A stretch of DNA of 8,620 bases from Nocardioidaceae bacterium (lineage in GTDB: Bacteria; Actinomycetota; Actinomycetes; Propionibacteriales; Nocardioidaceae), in contig JACCSH010000328.1 in the NCBI GenBank assembly GCA_013813125.1, forward strand, positions 1-8,620. Direction: 5' to 3'. The notes beneath the pieces were generated by a model. The model had not been told where the DNA came from. It ran no database searches and saw nothing but the letters and a program-made list of their open reading frames with translations. The position numbers were made by a program, and so were the translations under genes. Positions within the stretch are counted from its first letter, which is position 1. Each line of letters starts with the position of its first letter. Of the stretch, positions 1 to 6,057 are shown in pieces.

Positions 1-97
1 ACTGCGCACCACGTGGGCCACGATGCCGAACCCCTTGCCTCGAACGGCCTCGCCAACGCGACAGCCGACGAACTCGACTTCCCCACCGCGGGGGTGA
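1..97 (+). other. Probable coding remnant upstream of the LuxR gene, in a different frame
   Basis: Reading from base 1, frame 1 is open, GC-rich at third positions, and gives a plausible polar and alanine-rich segment (AHHVGHDAEPLASNGL then ATADELDFPTAGV). The LuxR frame (frame 2) instead reads proline/threonine-rich nonsense here and hits TGA at 95-97. Frame 1 turns into an arginine-rich translation after about position 100, just where frame 2 begins to look like a real regulator. The simplest reading is one gene interrupted by a frameshift or small deletion between about 85 and 115. A separate upstream gene ending in this region is also possible. The antisense frame is open too and cannot be fully excluded. 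Confidence 0.35.
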
Positions 98-115
98 TCC
101 GAGCTGGCTCCCGCC

Positions 116-826
116 GTGGTTCTCGCCGAGATCGGTCGGATCCGCGAGGCTTCGGCGATCTACCGCTCGCTCGGTCCCATCGCGGACTGGCGACCGACTC
201 CGCACGCAACCCTGTTCACCTTTGCGTTCGGTATCAACCTCGCGATCACCTTGGGTGCCTCCGAAGACGTCGCCACCCTGCGCGGGCGGCTGGCGTCGTA
301 CCGCGGTCACCACGTTGTGAGCGGGGTATGTTCCATCGCCTACTTCGGTCCGGTCGAGCTGTGGCTTGGCGTCGCGGCGGGGCACCTGGATCTGCTCGAC
401 GACGCCGTCGCCGACCTGGAGCATGCGGCCAAGGCGTGCGCCGTCTCCGGCGCCGCCGGCTTCCACGCAGAGGCGCAGTATGAGCTCGCCAACGCACTAG
501 CTCTCCGGGCCGGGCCGGGCGATCTGCCCCGCGCCCGCTCCCTGGTCACCGAGGCAGCGCGCCAGACCGAGGCACTCGGCATGCCGCCGATAGCCGCCAA
601 GGCAGCTCGTCTGACCAAACAACTCGACCAGCAGTCATCCACGATGCTGACGCCCCGGGAGCGCGAGGTCGCCGAACTGGTCGCGCAGGGCTTGACGAAC
701 CGTGAGATCGCGGCTCGGCTCTACCTGTCCGAGCGCACCGCCGAAAACCACGTACAGCACATCCTCACCAAGCTCGATCTGCGGAACCGGAGCCAGATCG
801 CGACGTGGATCTCCAGCCGGAGATGA
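116..826 (+). CDS. LuxR-type transcriptional regulator, C-terminal part (5' end lost or frameshifted)
   Basis: DNA-binding response regulator of the large LuxR class (ATPase plus TPR-like helical repeats plus HTH). Seen: about 236 codons from GTG 116. Residues 1-175 are alanine/leucine-rich paired helices like the TPR region of these proteins. Residues 178-236 are a complete LuxR HTH (LTPREREVAELVAQGLTNRE, then a recognition helix with LSERTAENHVQHILTKL). Full-length members usually have several hundred more residues with an N-terminal ATPase; none is visible here. Codons 98-115 continue the same frame upstream (SELAPA), but TGA at 95-97 blocks further extension, and GTG 116 lies inside a helix with no good ribosome binding site. 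It is therefore probably a truncated or frameshifted gene, or an assembly error at the window edge, rather than a true short protein. It lies 135 nt upstream of the NmrA/methyltransferase pair on the same strand and could regulate it (inference). Confidence 0.75.
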   Translation: MVLAEIGRIREASAIYRSLGPIADWRPTPHATLFTFAFGINLAITLGASEDVATLRGRLASYRGHHVVSGVCSIAYFGPVELWLGVAAGHLDLLDDAVADLEHAAKACAVSGAAGFHAEAQYELANALALRAGPGDLPRARSLVTEAARQTEALGMPPIAAKAARLTKQLDQQSSTMLTPREREVAELVAQGLTNREIAARLYLSERTAENHVQHILTKLDLRNRSQIATWISSRR

Positions 827-843
827 GTACCTAGCTGAGTACT
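824..843. repeat. Short direct and inverted repeat at the LuxR stop codon
   Basis: TGAGTAC occurs at 824-830 and again at 836-842, a 12-bp period. The same bases form an inverted repeat, AGTAC (826-830) and GTACT (839-843), with an 8-bp spacer. The first copy contains the LuxR stop codon. It lies about 120 bp upstream of the NmrA start and could be an operator or a weak hairpin; a chance repeat is also possible. Confidence 0.3.
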
Positions 844-961
844 TCCACGGACGTTCCACAGCCGTCAACTTCCTAGATTGGTCCTGCCCGTCATCAGACG
901 AGGCAACAGTGCAATCAACGGAAAAGATCGGTGGCATCATGCGCATGACATGGAGAAAACG

Positions 962-1930
962 ATGACTGAGCAGAAAGTGATTGCCGTCGTAGGTGCGACC
1001 GGTCAACAGGGCGGCGGCCTCGCCCGGGCGATCCTCGACACTGCGGGAGGCGAGTTCGCCTGTCGGGCGTTGACCCGGAATCCGACGTCGGACGCCGCTC
1101 GCGCGTTGTCCGACCGAGGGGCGGAAGTCGTCCAAGCAGACCTCGACGACGAGGCCAGCTTGACGCGTGCCTTCGAAGGAGCCTATGGCGCCTACTGCAT
1201 GACGAACTTCTTCGAGCACTTCTCTGCCGACAAGGAACTCGAGCAGGCGGCGAACCTTGCCCGGGCGGTCAAGGCGGCCGGCATACGCCACGCCATCTGG
1301 TCCACGACGGAGGACAGCCGAGACTTGGTGCCGGTTGACGACGATCGCCTACCTGCCGTGGAGGGCACGTACAGGGTGCCGCACTGGGACGGCAAGGCCC
1401 AGGGCAACCGCTTCTTCGCCGAAAGCGGCGTCCCGACCACCTTCGTGCGTCTGTCCATGTTCTGGGAGAACTTCATCACCCCGGGGGCACCGCAGATGCC
1501 GCAGCGCGACCCCGACGGCGTACTCGCGATCACGATGCCGGCAGGCGACGCGAAGCTCCCAGGCATCGCCGCAGAGGATGTCGGCCGGTGCGCGTATGGC
1601 GTCTTCAAGGCAGGCGATGAGTTCGTCGGCAAGACTGTGGGTTTGGCGGGGGAACATCTGACGGCCGCGCAACTGGCTGCCGGGCTCTCGGGTGCGCTCG
1701 GCGAGACGGTGCGCTACAACGACATACCTCTCGAAGCCCTCCGTGCGGTTCCGGTTCCCGGTGTCGATGCGGTCGCGAACATGTTTCAGATCATCAGGGA
1801 GAACAACGAGGCCTACTGCGCGCACTACGACGTCAGTCTCTCCCGATCGCTGAATCCACAGCTCCAGACCTTCGCGGAGTGGCTCGCGGCAAACAAGCAT
1901 CGACTCCAAGTGCCCGTCGGCATCGGCTGA
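962..1930 (+). CDS. NmrA/HSCARG-like NAD(P)-binding protein
   Basis: Atypical short-chain dehydrogenase-like protein of the NmrA/HSCARG family, whose members bind NAD(P) and often act as redox sensors rather than enzymes. Seen in the 322 residues: the Rossmann glycine motif G11-A-T-G14-Q-Q-G17, an Arg after beta-2 (LTRNP, R39) that often contacts the NADP phosphate, the family block AEVVQADLDDEASL (54-67), the TNFFEH segment (81-86), WSTTEDSR (113-120) and FVRLSMFWENF (161-171). At the usual YxxxK site it has H141 before K145, so the catalytic tyrosine is absent, as in other NmrA proteins. ATG 962 was chosen because GGAG at 952-955 lies 6 nt upstream; ATG 950 is in frame but has no such site. 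It lies 13 nt before the methyltransferase gene, so the two are probably co-transcribed. A quinone or NAD(P)H-dependent reductase is the alternative reading. Confidence 0.88.
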   Translation: MTEQKVIAVVGATGQQGGGLARAILDTAGGEFACRALTRNPTSDAARALSDRGAEVVQADLDDEASLTRAFEGAYGAYCMTNFFEHFSADKELEQAANLARAVKAAGIRHAIWSTTEDSRDLVPVDDDRLPAVEGTYRVPHWDGKAQGNRFFAESGVPTTFVRLSMFWENFITPGAPQMPQRDPDGVLAITMPAGDAKLPGIAAEDVGRCAYGVFKAGDEFVGKTVGLAGEHLTAAQLAAGLSGALGETVRYNDIPLEALRAVPVPGVDAVANMFQIIRENNEAYCAHYDVSLSRSLNPQLQTFAEWLAANKHRLQVPVGIG

Positions 1931-1943
1931 AAAGGAGAACTCC

Positions 1944-2930
1944 ATGACTGAGCAACCGCATGAGGTCATCTGGACGTTGACCAACGCCGTCATCCCGTCC
2001 AGCTGTCTGCACGTGGTGGCCGAATTGGGGGTAGCCGACCACATTGCAGATGAACCCGTGGGCGTCAAGGAGCTCGCGTCGCGTTGCGGCGCCGACGTGG
2101 ACGGCCTCGCCAGGGTTTTGCGTCTGCTCGCCGCTTACGGCATATTCGCTGAAGTCGAGGGTGCCTACGGGCACACGGAGCCGTCTCGTCTGCTGCGCAG
2201 CGATCACCCGATGTCGATGCGGGCTTTCTCGCGGATGATGGGATTGCCTGTGTTTTCGGCCAGCTTCTCCCGCCTCGATCACTCCGTCCGCACCGGCTCG
2301 CCGGCGCTGGAGCAGGTGGCCCCCGAGGGGTTGTGGCCCTATCTGCAAGACCACCCCCGCGAGGCCGAGATCTTCGGCCAGGCCATGACCGGCAAGGCCG
2401 CTGCCGACATCGCCGCGGTCCTCGGCGGCTACGACTTCAGCCGTTTCGGTACAATTGCCGACATCGGCGGCGGGCGCGGTCACCTCCTTCTGGCCGTGCT
2501 GGAAGCCGCACACACCGCCGAGGGCATCCTGTTTGATCTGCCCGATGTGATCGACGCGCTCGAGATCCACTCCGAGCGGTTGACCAAGCGAGCAGGCGAC
2601 TTCTTCGTCGACCCGTTGCCCGGCGCCGACGCGTATATCTTGATGGAAGTCATCCACGACTGGGCCGACGCCGAGGCCGTGGCAATTTTCGGCGCGATCC
2701 GCCGCGCCGCGCTGCCTGACGCGACCGTGCTGATCATCGAGGGTGTCGTCGACGAGGAGCAGGCGGACCCACGCGTTCAGACCCTGGACATCGTCATGCT
2801 GGCCGTGACGGGAGGACGCGAGCGCTCGCCCCGTCAGCTGGCGAAGCTGCTGGACGGCGCCGGTCTTCGGCTCAGCCGGGTCATCGAGACGTCCGGCCCC
2901 ATGCGAATCGTCGAGGCCACCGCTGTATGA
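1944..2930 (+). CDS. SAM-dependent O-methyltransferase (Methyltransf_2 type)
   Basis: Cytoplasmic enzyme predicted to move a methyl group from S-adenosylmethionine to a hydroxyl of a small, probably aromatic, substrate. Seen in the 328 residues: an N-terminal winged-helix dimerisation domain (about 10-90, with VAELGVADHIAD and the DGLARVLRLLAAYGIF helix), SAM motif I DIGGGRG (173-179), FDLPDV (197-202), and the motif EVIHDW (235-240), whose H238 aligns with the catalytic base of plant-type and actinobacterial O-methyltransferases. The C-terminus (RSPRQLAKLLDGAGL, 294-308) is also typical, and the length is normal. AAGGAG at 1932-1937 lies 6 nt before the ATG. It follows the NmrA gene after 13 nt, so the two are likely an operon. 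The substrate cannot be read from sequence; antibiotic-pathway homologues methylate polyketide or phenazine-like rings, but no biosynthetic core gene is present here. Confidence 0.9.
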   Translation: MTEQPHEVIWTLTNAVIPSSCLHVVAELGVADHIADEPVGVKELASRCGADVDGLARVLRLLAAYGIFAEVEGAYGHTEPSRLLRSDHPMSMRAFSRMMGLPVFSASFSRLDHSVRTGSPALEQVAPEGLWPYLQDHPREAEIFGQAMTGKAAADIAAVLGGYDFSRFGTIADIGGGRGHLLLAVLEAAHTAEGILFDLPDVIDALEIHSERLTKRAGDFFVDPLPGADAYILMEVIHDWADAEAVAIFGAIRRAALPDATVLIIEGVVDEEQADPRVQTLDIVMLAVTGGRERSPRQLAKLLDGAGLRLSRVIETSGPMRIVEATAV

Positions 2931-2994
2931 CAGCCTTCGCGTGCGGTGCGGGGGCACTCGATGGGGGCTTCGACCCGGCGTATTTCTTGCGCGC

Positions 2995-3759
2995 CTAGGC
3001 TGGACGGTGGGCGGACTGGGCTGAGCCATATTCGTGCTTTGCGGCGCGAGCGACCCACGGCCACGTCATCAGCGCCCAGACGACAGAGACGATCGCGATC
3101 TCCGCCAGCACATACCAGGGCCAGTCGCCAAGCAGGTCGAGGATGGAAGCGGCTGCGGGCTTGGCATTGAGGTATCCGTAGTTGGTGTCGGCGACCAGGT
3201 TGAAGGTAAAGACGGATACCGCCCAGATCGAGGTGGCGACGATCGCCGTACGGTAGCCGCGCCAATCGGGCGCGAGCCCCAGCCCCCACGTCAGATAGAT
3301 GGCAGCCCAGACGATCAGCACATGCATACCCCAGAACAAGATGAAGCCCACGTCAGGGAAGTTCACCGAAAGGTCGGGGGTGATGATCGCCTGCGTGGTC
3401 AGCGTCAAGCCCCAGTAGTACGTGAGGGCGACCGCCCACGGCCGATGCGTCCACAGTGCGTACGACGACACGATCCACGACAGGTCGCACAGCTGCAGTG
3501 GCAGAGTGCGGTCGAGTTCGAATGCACCCGGGCTGAGGTAGCGAAGTTGCAGCGGCACCGTGAACACCAAGGTCGCCACGGCCAGCGTCTTGCCGATGCG
3601 GTCTGCGGTGTCACTTCCCCGGTAAGCCCGGCCGACCCAGACCAGCGCGACAGCACCTACGAGCAAAAGCACGACCACGGCCTGATGTGACGCGCCGTAC
3701 GCCGTGAACCCTTCCGCCGTCAGGCCCGGTTGCATGGTGACCCCCATTCCGTTGGCCAC
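2995..3759 (-). CDS. TIGR02206/YwaF-family integral membrane protein
   Basis: Polytopic membrane protein of unknown function. From GTG 3759 it has 254 residues and about seven hydrophobic segments (near 25-43, 57-75, 87-104, 108-126, 135-157, 170-190 and 214-233). Family-like blocks include LPLQLCDLSWIVSSYAL (86-102), YYWGLTLTTQAIITPDL (114-130), the WGMH segment (143-146) and DTNYGYLNAKPAAASILDLL (191-210). The start is GTG because AGGAG (3766-3770) sits 6 nt before it; ATG codons at 3747 and 3735 are in frame but lack such a site. The frame stays open to ATG 3921, but that extension (rich in P, S and R) does not resemble the family. It is the third gene after the sigma and VOC genes on this strand, across a 168-bp gap, so it may have its own promoter. 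It converges with the methyltransferase gene. The stop codon lies in the palindrome GCCTAGGC (2993-3000). Confidence 0.82.
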   Translation of the reverse strand: MANGMGVTMQPGLTAEGFTAYGASHQAVVVLLLVGAVALVWVGRAYRGSDTADRIGKTLAVATLVFTVPLQLRYLSPGAFELDRTLPLQLCDLSWIVSSYALWTHRPWAVALTYYWGLTLTTQAIITPDLSVNFPDVGFILFWGMHVLIVWAAIYLTWGLGLAPDWRGYRTAIVATSIWAVSVFTFNLVADTNYGYLNAKPAAASILDLLGDWPWYVLAEIAIVSVVWALMTWPWVARAAKHEYGSAQSAHRPA

Positions 3760-3762
3760 AGT

Positions 3763-3770
3763 CCTCTCCT
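3763..3770 (-). promoter_or_regulatory. Shine-Dalgarno site that sets the GTG start of the YwaF-like gene
   Basis: On the minus strand AGGAGAGG precedes GTG 3759, leaving 6 nt after AGGAG. The later in-frame ATG codons at 3747 and 3735 have no comparable purine run at the right distance. This supports GTG 3759. Confidence 0.6.
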
Positions 3771-3886
3771 CAATTATGGGCACATCCGGTCCGGTCAGCC
3801 CAACCCAGTCTCGGCTTTGAGTTACCGCCCACCGTGGAGCCGGCTGCGGGCGCGGGACGTGCGCCGAGCAGACTCCGGATGACCGC

Positions 3887-3897
3887 GGAGGTGATCC
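3887..3897 (+). other. Orphan extended Shine-Dalgarno / 16S 3'-end-like sequence
   Basis: The plus strand reads GGAGGTGATCC, the full complement of the conserved 3' end of bacterial 16S rRNA; the minus strand therefore reads GGATCACCTCC, identical to that rRNA end. No ATG or GTG with an open frame follows at a normal distance on the plus strand. It lies in the gap between the two-domain VOC gene and the YwaF-like gene. It can also form a small hairpin with the following CCTCC (3900-3904). It may be chance, or a site for ribosome contact on an antisense or leader transcript. Confidence 0.3.
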
Positions 3898-3915
3898 TTC
3901 CTCCACCGAGTCCAA

Positions 3916-3933
3916 GCTCAACCGCGCTCAACC
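3916..3933. repeat. Tandem GCTCAACC repeat at the VOC stop codon
   Basis: GCTCAACC occurs at 3916-3923 and 3926-3933, exactly one 10-bp period apart; on the coding strand this reads GGTTGAGC twice. The second copy contains the TGA stop of the two-domain VOC gene. With the 3887-3897 sequence this is all that is notable in the 168-bp gap before the YwaF-like gene. Role unknown. Confidence 0.4.
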
Positions 3934-4701
3934 TCGAAGCTTGAACACTCCCCCGGTCGGGTCTGCCGCAGCGGCGAGGCGGCCGTAGGGCGTGTTCTCG
4001 GCGGCCGCGATCACGCTGCCGCCCAAGTCGACCGCGCTCGCGAGAGTATTGTCGACATCCGCTACACCGATGTACACCGACCAGTGCGGCGGCACGCCTT
4101 CTGATAGGAACCCGGTTGCGTCCATGATCCCCGCTCTGGCGTTGTCCTCATCGGAGTATGTCGTGTAACGGAATTCCGGTGTATCCATCATCACGTGCGG
4201 GCTCCACCCGAAAACGGCCCGGTAGAACTGCACCGTCTTGTCGTAGTCGCGGGTGTGCAACTCGAAATGGACGGGCGTGTTGTCCTCTCGCATCACACCA
4301 AAGCCCTTCTCCGTGCCTGGTTGCCAGGCACTGATGGTGGCTCCGCCAGCGTCTTGGAGGATGGCGAAGCTCCCATTCTCGGCAACGTCCATCGGCTCCA
4401 TCAACACCGTTCCGCCGTTGGCCTGAGCGGCCGCTGCGGTGACGCGAACATCGTCGGACCGAAGGTAAATGGACCACCCGTCTGGCGCATTCCACTCAGC
4501 CTGGTTGAGCATGCATCCGCCGACGGCTTTGCCGTCCTTCTCGAAGTACTTGTAGCCGCCGAACTCCGGCGGGGTGTCCTGAGTCGTCCAGTTGAAAAGC
4601 GAACCGTAGAACGCAACGGACTTCTCGACGTCTGAGGTCATCAGGTCCATCCAGCAGGGTGCGCCGAGTGGGATGTCGATTTCTGTAGTTGCAGCGGTCA
4701 T
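3928..4701 (-). CDS. Two-domain VOC (glyoxalase-fold) protein, Cfp30B-like
   Basis: Two tandem vicinal-oxygen-chelate domains, about 10-128 and 141-257. Domain 1 starts APCWMDLMTSDVEKSVAFY and ends with DAGGATISAWQPG; domain 2 starts with VHFELHTRDYDKTVQFY and ends DPTGGVFKL. Layout and length (257 aa) resemble mycobacterial Cfp30B (Rv0577). Aligning the D-to-FY spacing, the usual first metal ligand His is W17 in domain 1 and H145 in domain 2; the usual Glu near each domain end is absent. A normal metal-dependent glyoxalase is therefore unlikely; binding or stress-related detoxification is more plausible, but no substrate can be named. GAGGAG at 4710-4715 lies 8 nt before ATG 4701. The gene follows the sigma gene after 132 nt on the same strand and is preceded by an element shared with the other VOC gene, so it is a good candidate target of that sigma factor. 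Confidence 0.88.
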   Translation of the reverse strand: MTAATTEIDIPLGAPCWMDLMTSDVEKSVAFYGSLFNWTTQDTPPEFGGYKYFEKDGKAVGGCMLNQAEWNAPDGWSIYLRSDDVRVTAAAAQANGGTVLMEPMDVAENGSFAILQDAGGATISAWQPGTEKGFGVMREDNTPVHFELHTRDYDKTVQFYRAVFGWSPHVMMDTPEFRYTTYSDEDNARAGIMDATGFLSEGVPPHWSVYIGVADVDNTLASAVDLGGSVIAAAENTPYGRLAAAADPTGGVFKLRG

Positions 4702-4749
4702 GACGTGTGCTCCTCTACATCAGCTCGTCCGTTCTCGGGCGAGCGCCTG

Positions 4750-4778
4750 GTTGTTAGTCAGGTAGACCAGGAGCAGCG
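4750..4778 (-). promoter_or_regulatory. Shared upstream element, copy B (before the two-domain VOC gene)
   Basis: On the minus strand the element reads CGCTG (4774-4778), 5 nt, GGTCTACCTG (4759-4768), 4 nt, ACAAC (4750-4754). The same arrangement with identical spacing lies at 6005-6033 before the single-domain VOC gene; 21 of 29 positions agree. It ends 48 nt before the ATG. It could be a promoter, an operator or a remnant of common coding sequence: in both copies the conserved bases fall in the frame L-x-x-V-Y-L-x-x-N, with no usable start codon. Confidence 0.45.
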
Positions 4779-4833
4779 AGGCGACTCATCGGTCCGGCGA
4801 CCTCTGTATCCGAGCTGTTTTCGCACGCGCCAC

Positions 4834-5850
4834 TCATCCGCTGTTCGGGGGAGCCCCAGTCGCATCGGTGGCCAAGGTCGGTGGCAGTCCGAAAAGCGGG
4901 AACAGGCGAAGGTCGAAGAACGCCACCACATGGCTGATGCCCGCAGGAGTCAGTTCGAGCACCTGGAGCTGGAACGGGTGAAAGACGCCGTCGGGAGAAA
5001 GCATGTACATACCGAATGCGGCCTGACCGTTCGCGGCAGTCGGCACCATGCGCAGTTGCCCTGCTCCGGCAGGGCATTGGGTGTCCACGAGACGACCGAT
5101 GTCCGTAGGACCCTGGTACCAGCCGGTGAACGGCGGCATCTCCCACAGCGCCTCTGCGGTGAAAAGCTCGACCAGCGCGGTCACATCTTTGCGTTCGAGC
5201 GCCAAAGCGTAGCGGTCGAGCATCTCCCGCATCCCAGGATCGGTCGGCTCCACAATGTCGTCCTCGGAGAGTCCCGCCTCTGCCAGCTGGGCCCTAGCCC
5301 GCTGCAACATACTGTTCACTGCGGCGGTACTGGTCTCGAGTGCTTCGGCGACCTCCGCAGCACTCCACGCGAGCACATCCCGCAGCACCAGCACGGCGCG
5401 TTGGCGGGCCGGCAAGTGTTGCATCGCAGCCACCAATGCCAGGCGCACACTGTGCTGGGCGGCAACCACGGTGGCCGGATCCGGAGCAGCCAGCGCGACC
5501 ATCGCATCCGGAACAGGCTCGAGCCACGGCACCTCCTCCCGCCGCTCCAGCGGGTCATCCGGATTCGCTCGCGGTGCTCCCAGCCCGGTGGGCAGTGGCC
5601 GCCGGGCCCGCCCCTCCAGAGAGGTCAGGCAGGTGTTGGTGGCGATCCGATAGAGCCAGGTGCGCAGAGTGGAACGCCCCTCGAACCCGTGGTAGGCGCG
5701 CCATGCCCGCAGGTACGTCTCCTGCACCATGTCCTCGGCGTCGTGAACGGAACCCACCATTCGGTAGCAGTGGGAGAACAACTCGCGGCGGTACTGATCG
5801 GTCAGCTCGAGGAACTCGTCCTCGAGCAGGCCAGTGTCGGTCACGGTCAT
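4834..5850 (-). CDS. ECF RNA polymerase sigma factor with SnoaL-like C-terminal domain (SigG/TIGR02960-like)
   Basis: Alternative sigma factor that should direct RNA polymerase to a small set of promoters. Seen in the 338 residues: sigma region 2 (about 17-80, with HCYRMVGSVHDAEDMVQETY and LRTWLYRIATNTCL), a linker, sigma region 4 (about 132-192, with LPARQRAVLVLRDVLAWSAAEVAEAL then TAAVNSMLQRARAQL), and a SnoaL/NTF2-like domain (about 205-320, with MPPFTGWYQGP, 238-248). This architecture matches mycobacterial SigG. In related groups the tail regulates the sigma factor in place of a separate anti-sigma protein, and none is seen here. ATG 5850 is the best start, but its ribosome binding site is weak (AGGA lies far upstream), so expression may be low or the mRNA leaderless. 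It is divergent from one VOC gene and upstream of another, which suggests both are targets (inference). Confidence 0.9.
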   Translation of the reverse strand: MTVTDTGLLEDEFLELTDQYRRELFSHCYRMVGSVHDAEDMVQETYLRAWRAYHGFEGRSTLRTWLYRIATNTCLTSLEGRARRPLPTGLGAPRANPDDPLERREEVPWLEPVPDAMVALAAPDPATVVAAQHSVRLALVAAMQHLPARQRAVLVLRDVLAWSAAEVAEALETSTAAVNSMLQRARAQLAEAGLSEDDIVEPTDPGMREMLDRYALALERKDVTALVELFTAEALWEMPPFTGWYQGPTDIGRLVDTQCPAGAGQLRMVPTAANGQAAFGMYMLSPDGVFHPFQLQVLELTPAGISHVVAFFDLRLFPLFGLPPTLATDATGAPPNSG

Positions 5851-5916
5851 CAGGCTACGCCCATCCTAGAAGGTGCAAACTCGCTCGCTTCGGTGTCATC
5901 GACGTCAGGCACTTCT

Positions 5917-5933
5917 CGTTCGGGAGGCGAACG
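5917..5933. promoter_or_regulatory. Perfect 6-bp inverted repeat with GGAGG loop
   Basis: CGTTCG (5917-5922), GGAGG (5923-5927), CGAACG (5928-5933). This is a perfect dyad centred about 75 bp upstream of the sigma start, suited to a dimeric repressor or an RNA hairpin. The protein or role is unknown. Confidence 0.4.
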
Positions 5934-5940
5934 GCTGCCC

Positions 5941-5971
5941 GCTCCTGGAGGTACTGACCGGGGCCGGGAGC
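5941..5971. promoter_or_regulatory. 8-bp stem with one wobble pair
   Basis: GCTCCTGG (5941-5948) pairs with CCGGGAGC (5964-5971) across a 15-nt loop; one position is a G-U pair in RNA and a mismatch in DNA. It is either a leader hairpin on one of the divergent transcripts or a GC-driven coincidence. Confidence 0.3.
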
Positions 5972-5976
5972 AGAAC

Positions 5977-5997
5977 TCATCGTCGTACGGTCGATGA
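5977..5997. promoter_or_regulatory. 21-bp imperfect palindrome, candidate operator
   Basis: TCATCG (5977-5982) and CGATGA (5992-5997) are perfect inverted half-sites around an inner palindrome CGTACG (5984-5989). The size and form suit a TetR- or MarR-type dimer. It lies 60 bp upstream of the VOC start, where repression or activation could act. No cognate regulator is encoded in the window. Confidence 0.4.
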
Positions 5998-6004
5998 AAT
6001 CCGG

Positions 6005-6033
6005 CGCTGGCCAAGGTCTACCTGCAAGACAAC
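6005..6033 (+). promoter_or_regulatory. Shared upstream element, copy A (before the single-domain VOC gene)
   Basis: CGCTG (6005-6009), 5 nt, GGTCTACCTG (6015-6024), 4 nt, ACAAC (6029-6033). It matches the minus-strand copy at 4750-4778 in order, orientation relative to the VOC gene, and spacing. It ends 24 nt before the ATG, close to the Shine-Dalgarno site. The core AGGTCTACCT in this copy is nearly self-complementary. Confidence 0.45.
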
Positions 6034-6057
6034 GACCTCAACAGGAAGGACCCGACC

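Larger units (their letters stand above)
5851..6057. promoter_or_regulatory. Divergent intergenic region between the sigma gene and the single-domain VOC gene
   Basis: This 207-bp region must hold promoters for both directions. It contains three separate dyads (5917-5933, 5941-5971, 5977-5997) and the shared element at 6005-6033, listed individually. No convincing sigma-70-type -35/-10 pair was found in either direction. Confidence 0.55.

Noticed and set aside
878..961. Upstream extension of the NmrA protein to GTG 878 or ATG 950
   Set aside because: The extension does not match the family start, and GGAG is correctly spaced only for ATG 962.
2931..2994. Bidirectional terminator between the converging methyltransferase and YwaF-like genes
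   Set aside because: Only the short palindrome GCCTAGGC (2993-3000) is present, with no usable loop, and no other stem was convincing.
1833..3029. Long minus-strand open frame (398 codons) opposite the methyltransferase
   Set aside because: Low-complexity Gly/Arg/Asp/His-rich translation, overlapping a gene with clear SAM motifs and a good ribosome binding site.
3760..3921. N-terminal extension of the YwaF-like protein to ATG 3921
   Set aside because: The added 54 residues are Pro/Ser/Arg-rich, unlike the family, and GTG 3759 has a strong ribosome binding site.
5894..5920. Possible ECF41-like promoter TGTCATC, 16 nt, CGTT upstream of the small VOC gene
   Set aside because: It only partly matches the TGTCACA/CGTC pattern remembered for a related sigma group, would leave a leader of about 130 nt, and has no counterpart before the other VOC gene.
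4705..5997. Long plus-strand open frame (430 codons) opposite the sigma gene
   Set aside because: Its translation is rich in Arg, His, Gln and Gly with no domain-like blocks, and it mirrors the well-supported sigma factor; it is a typical GC-rich antisense shadow.
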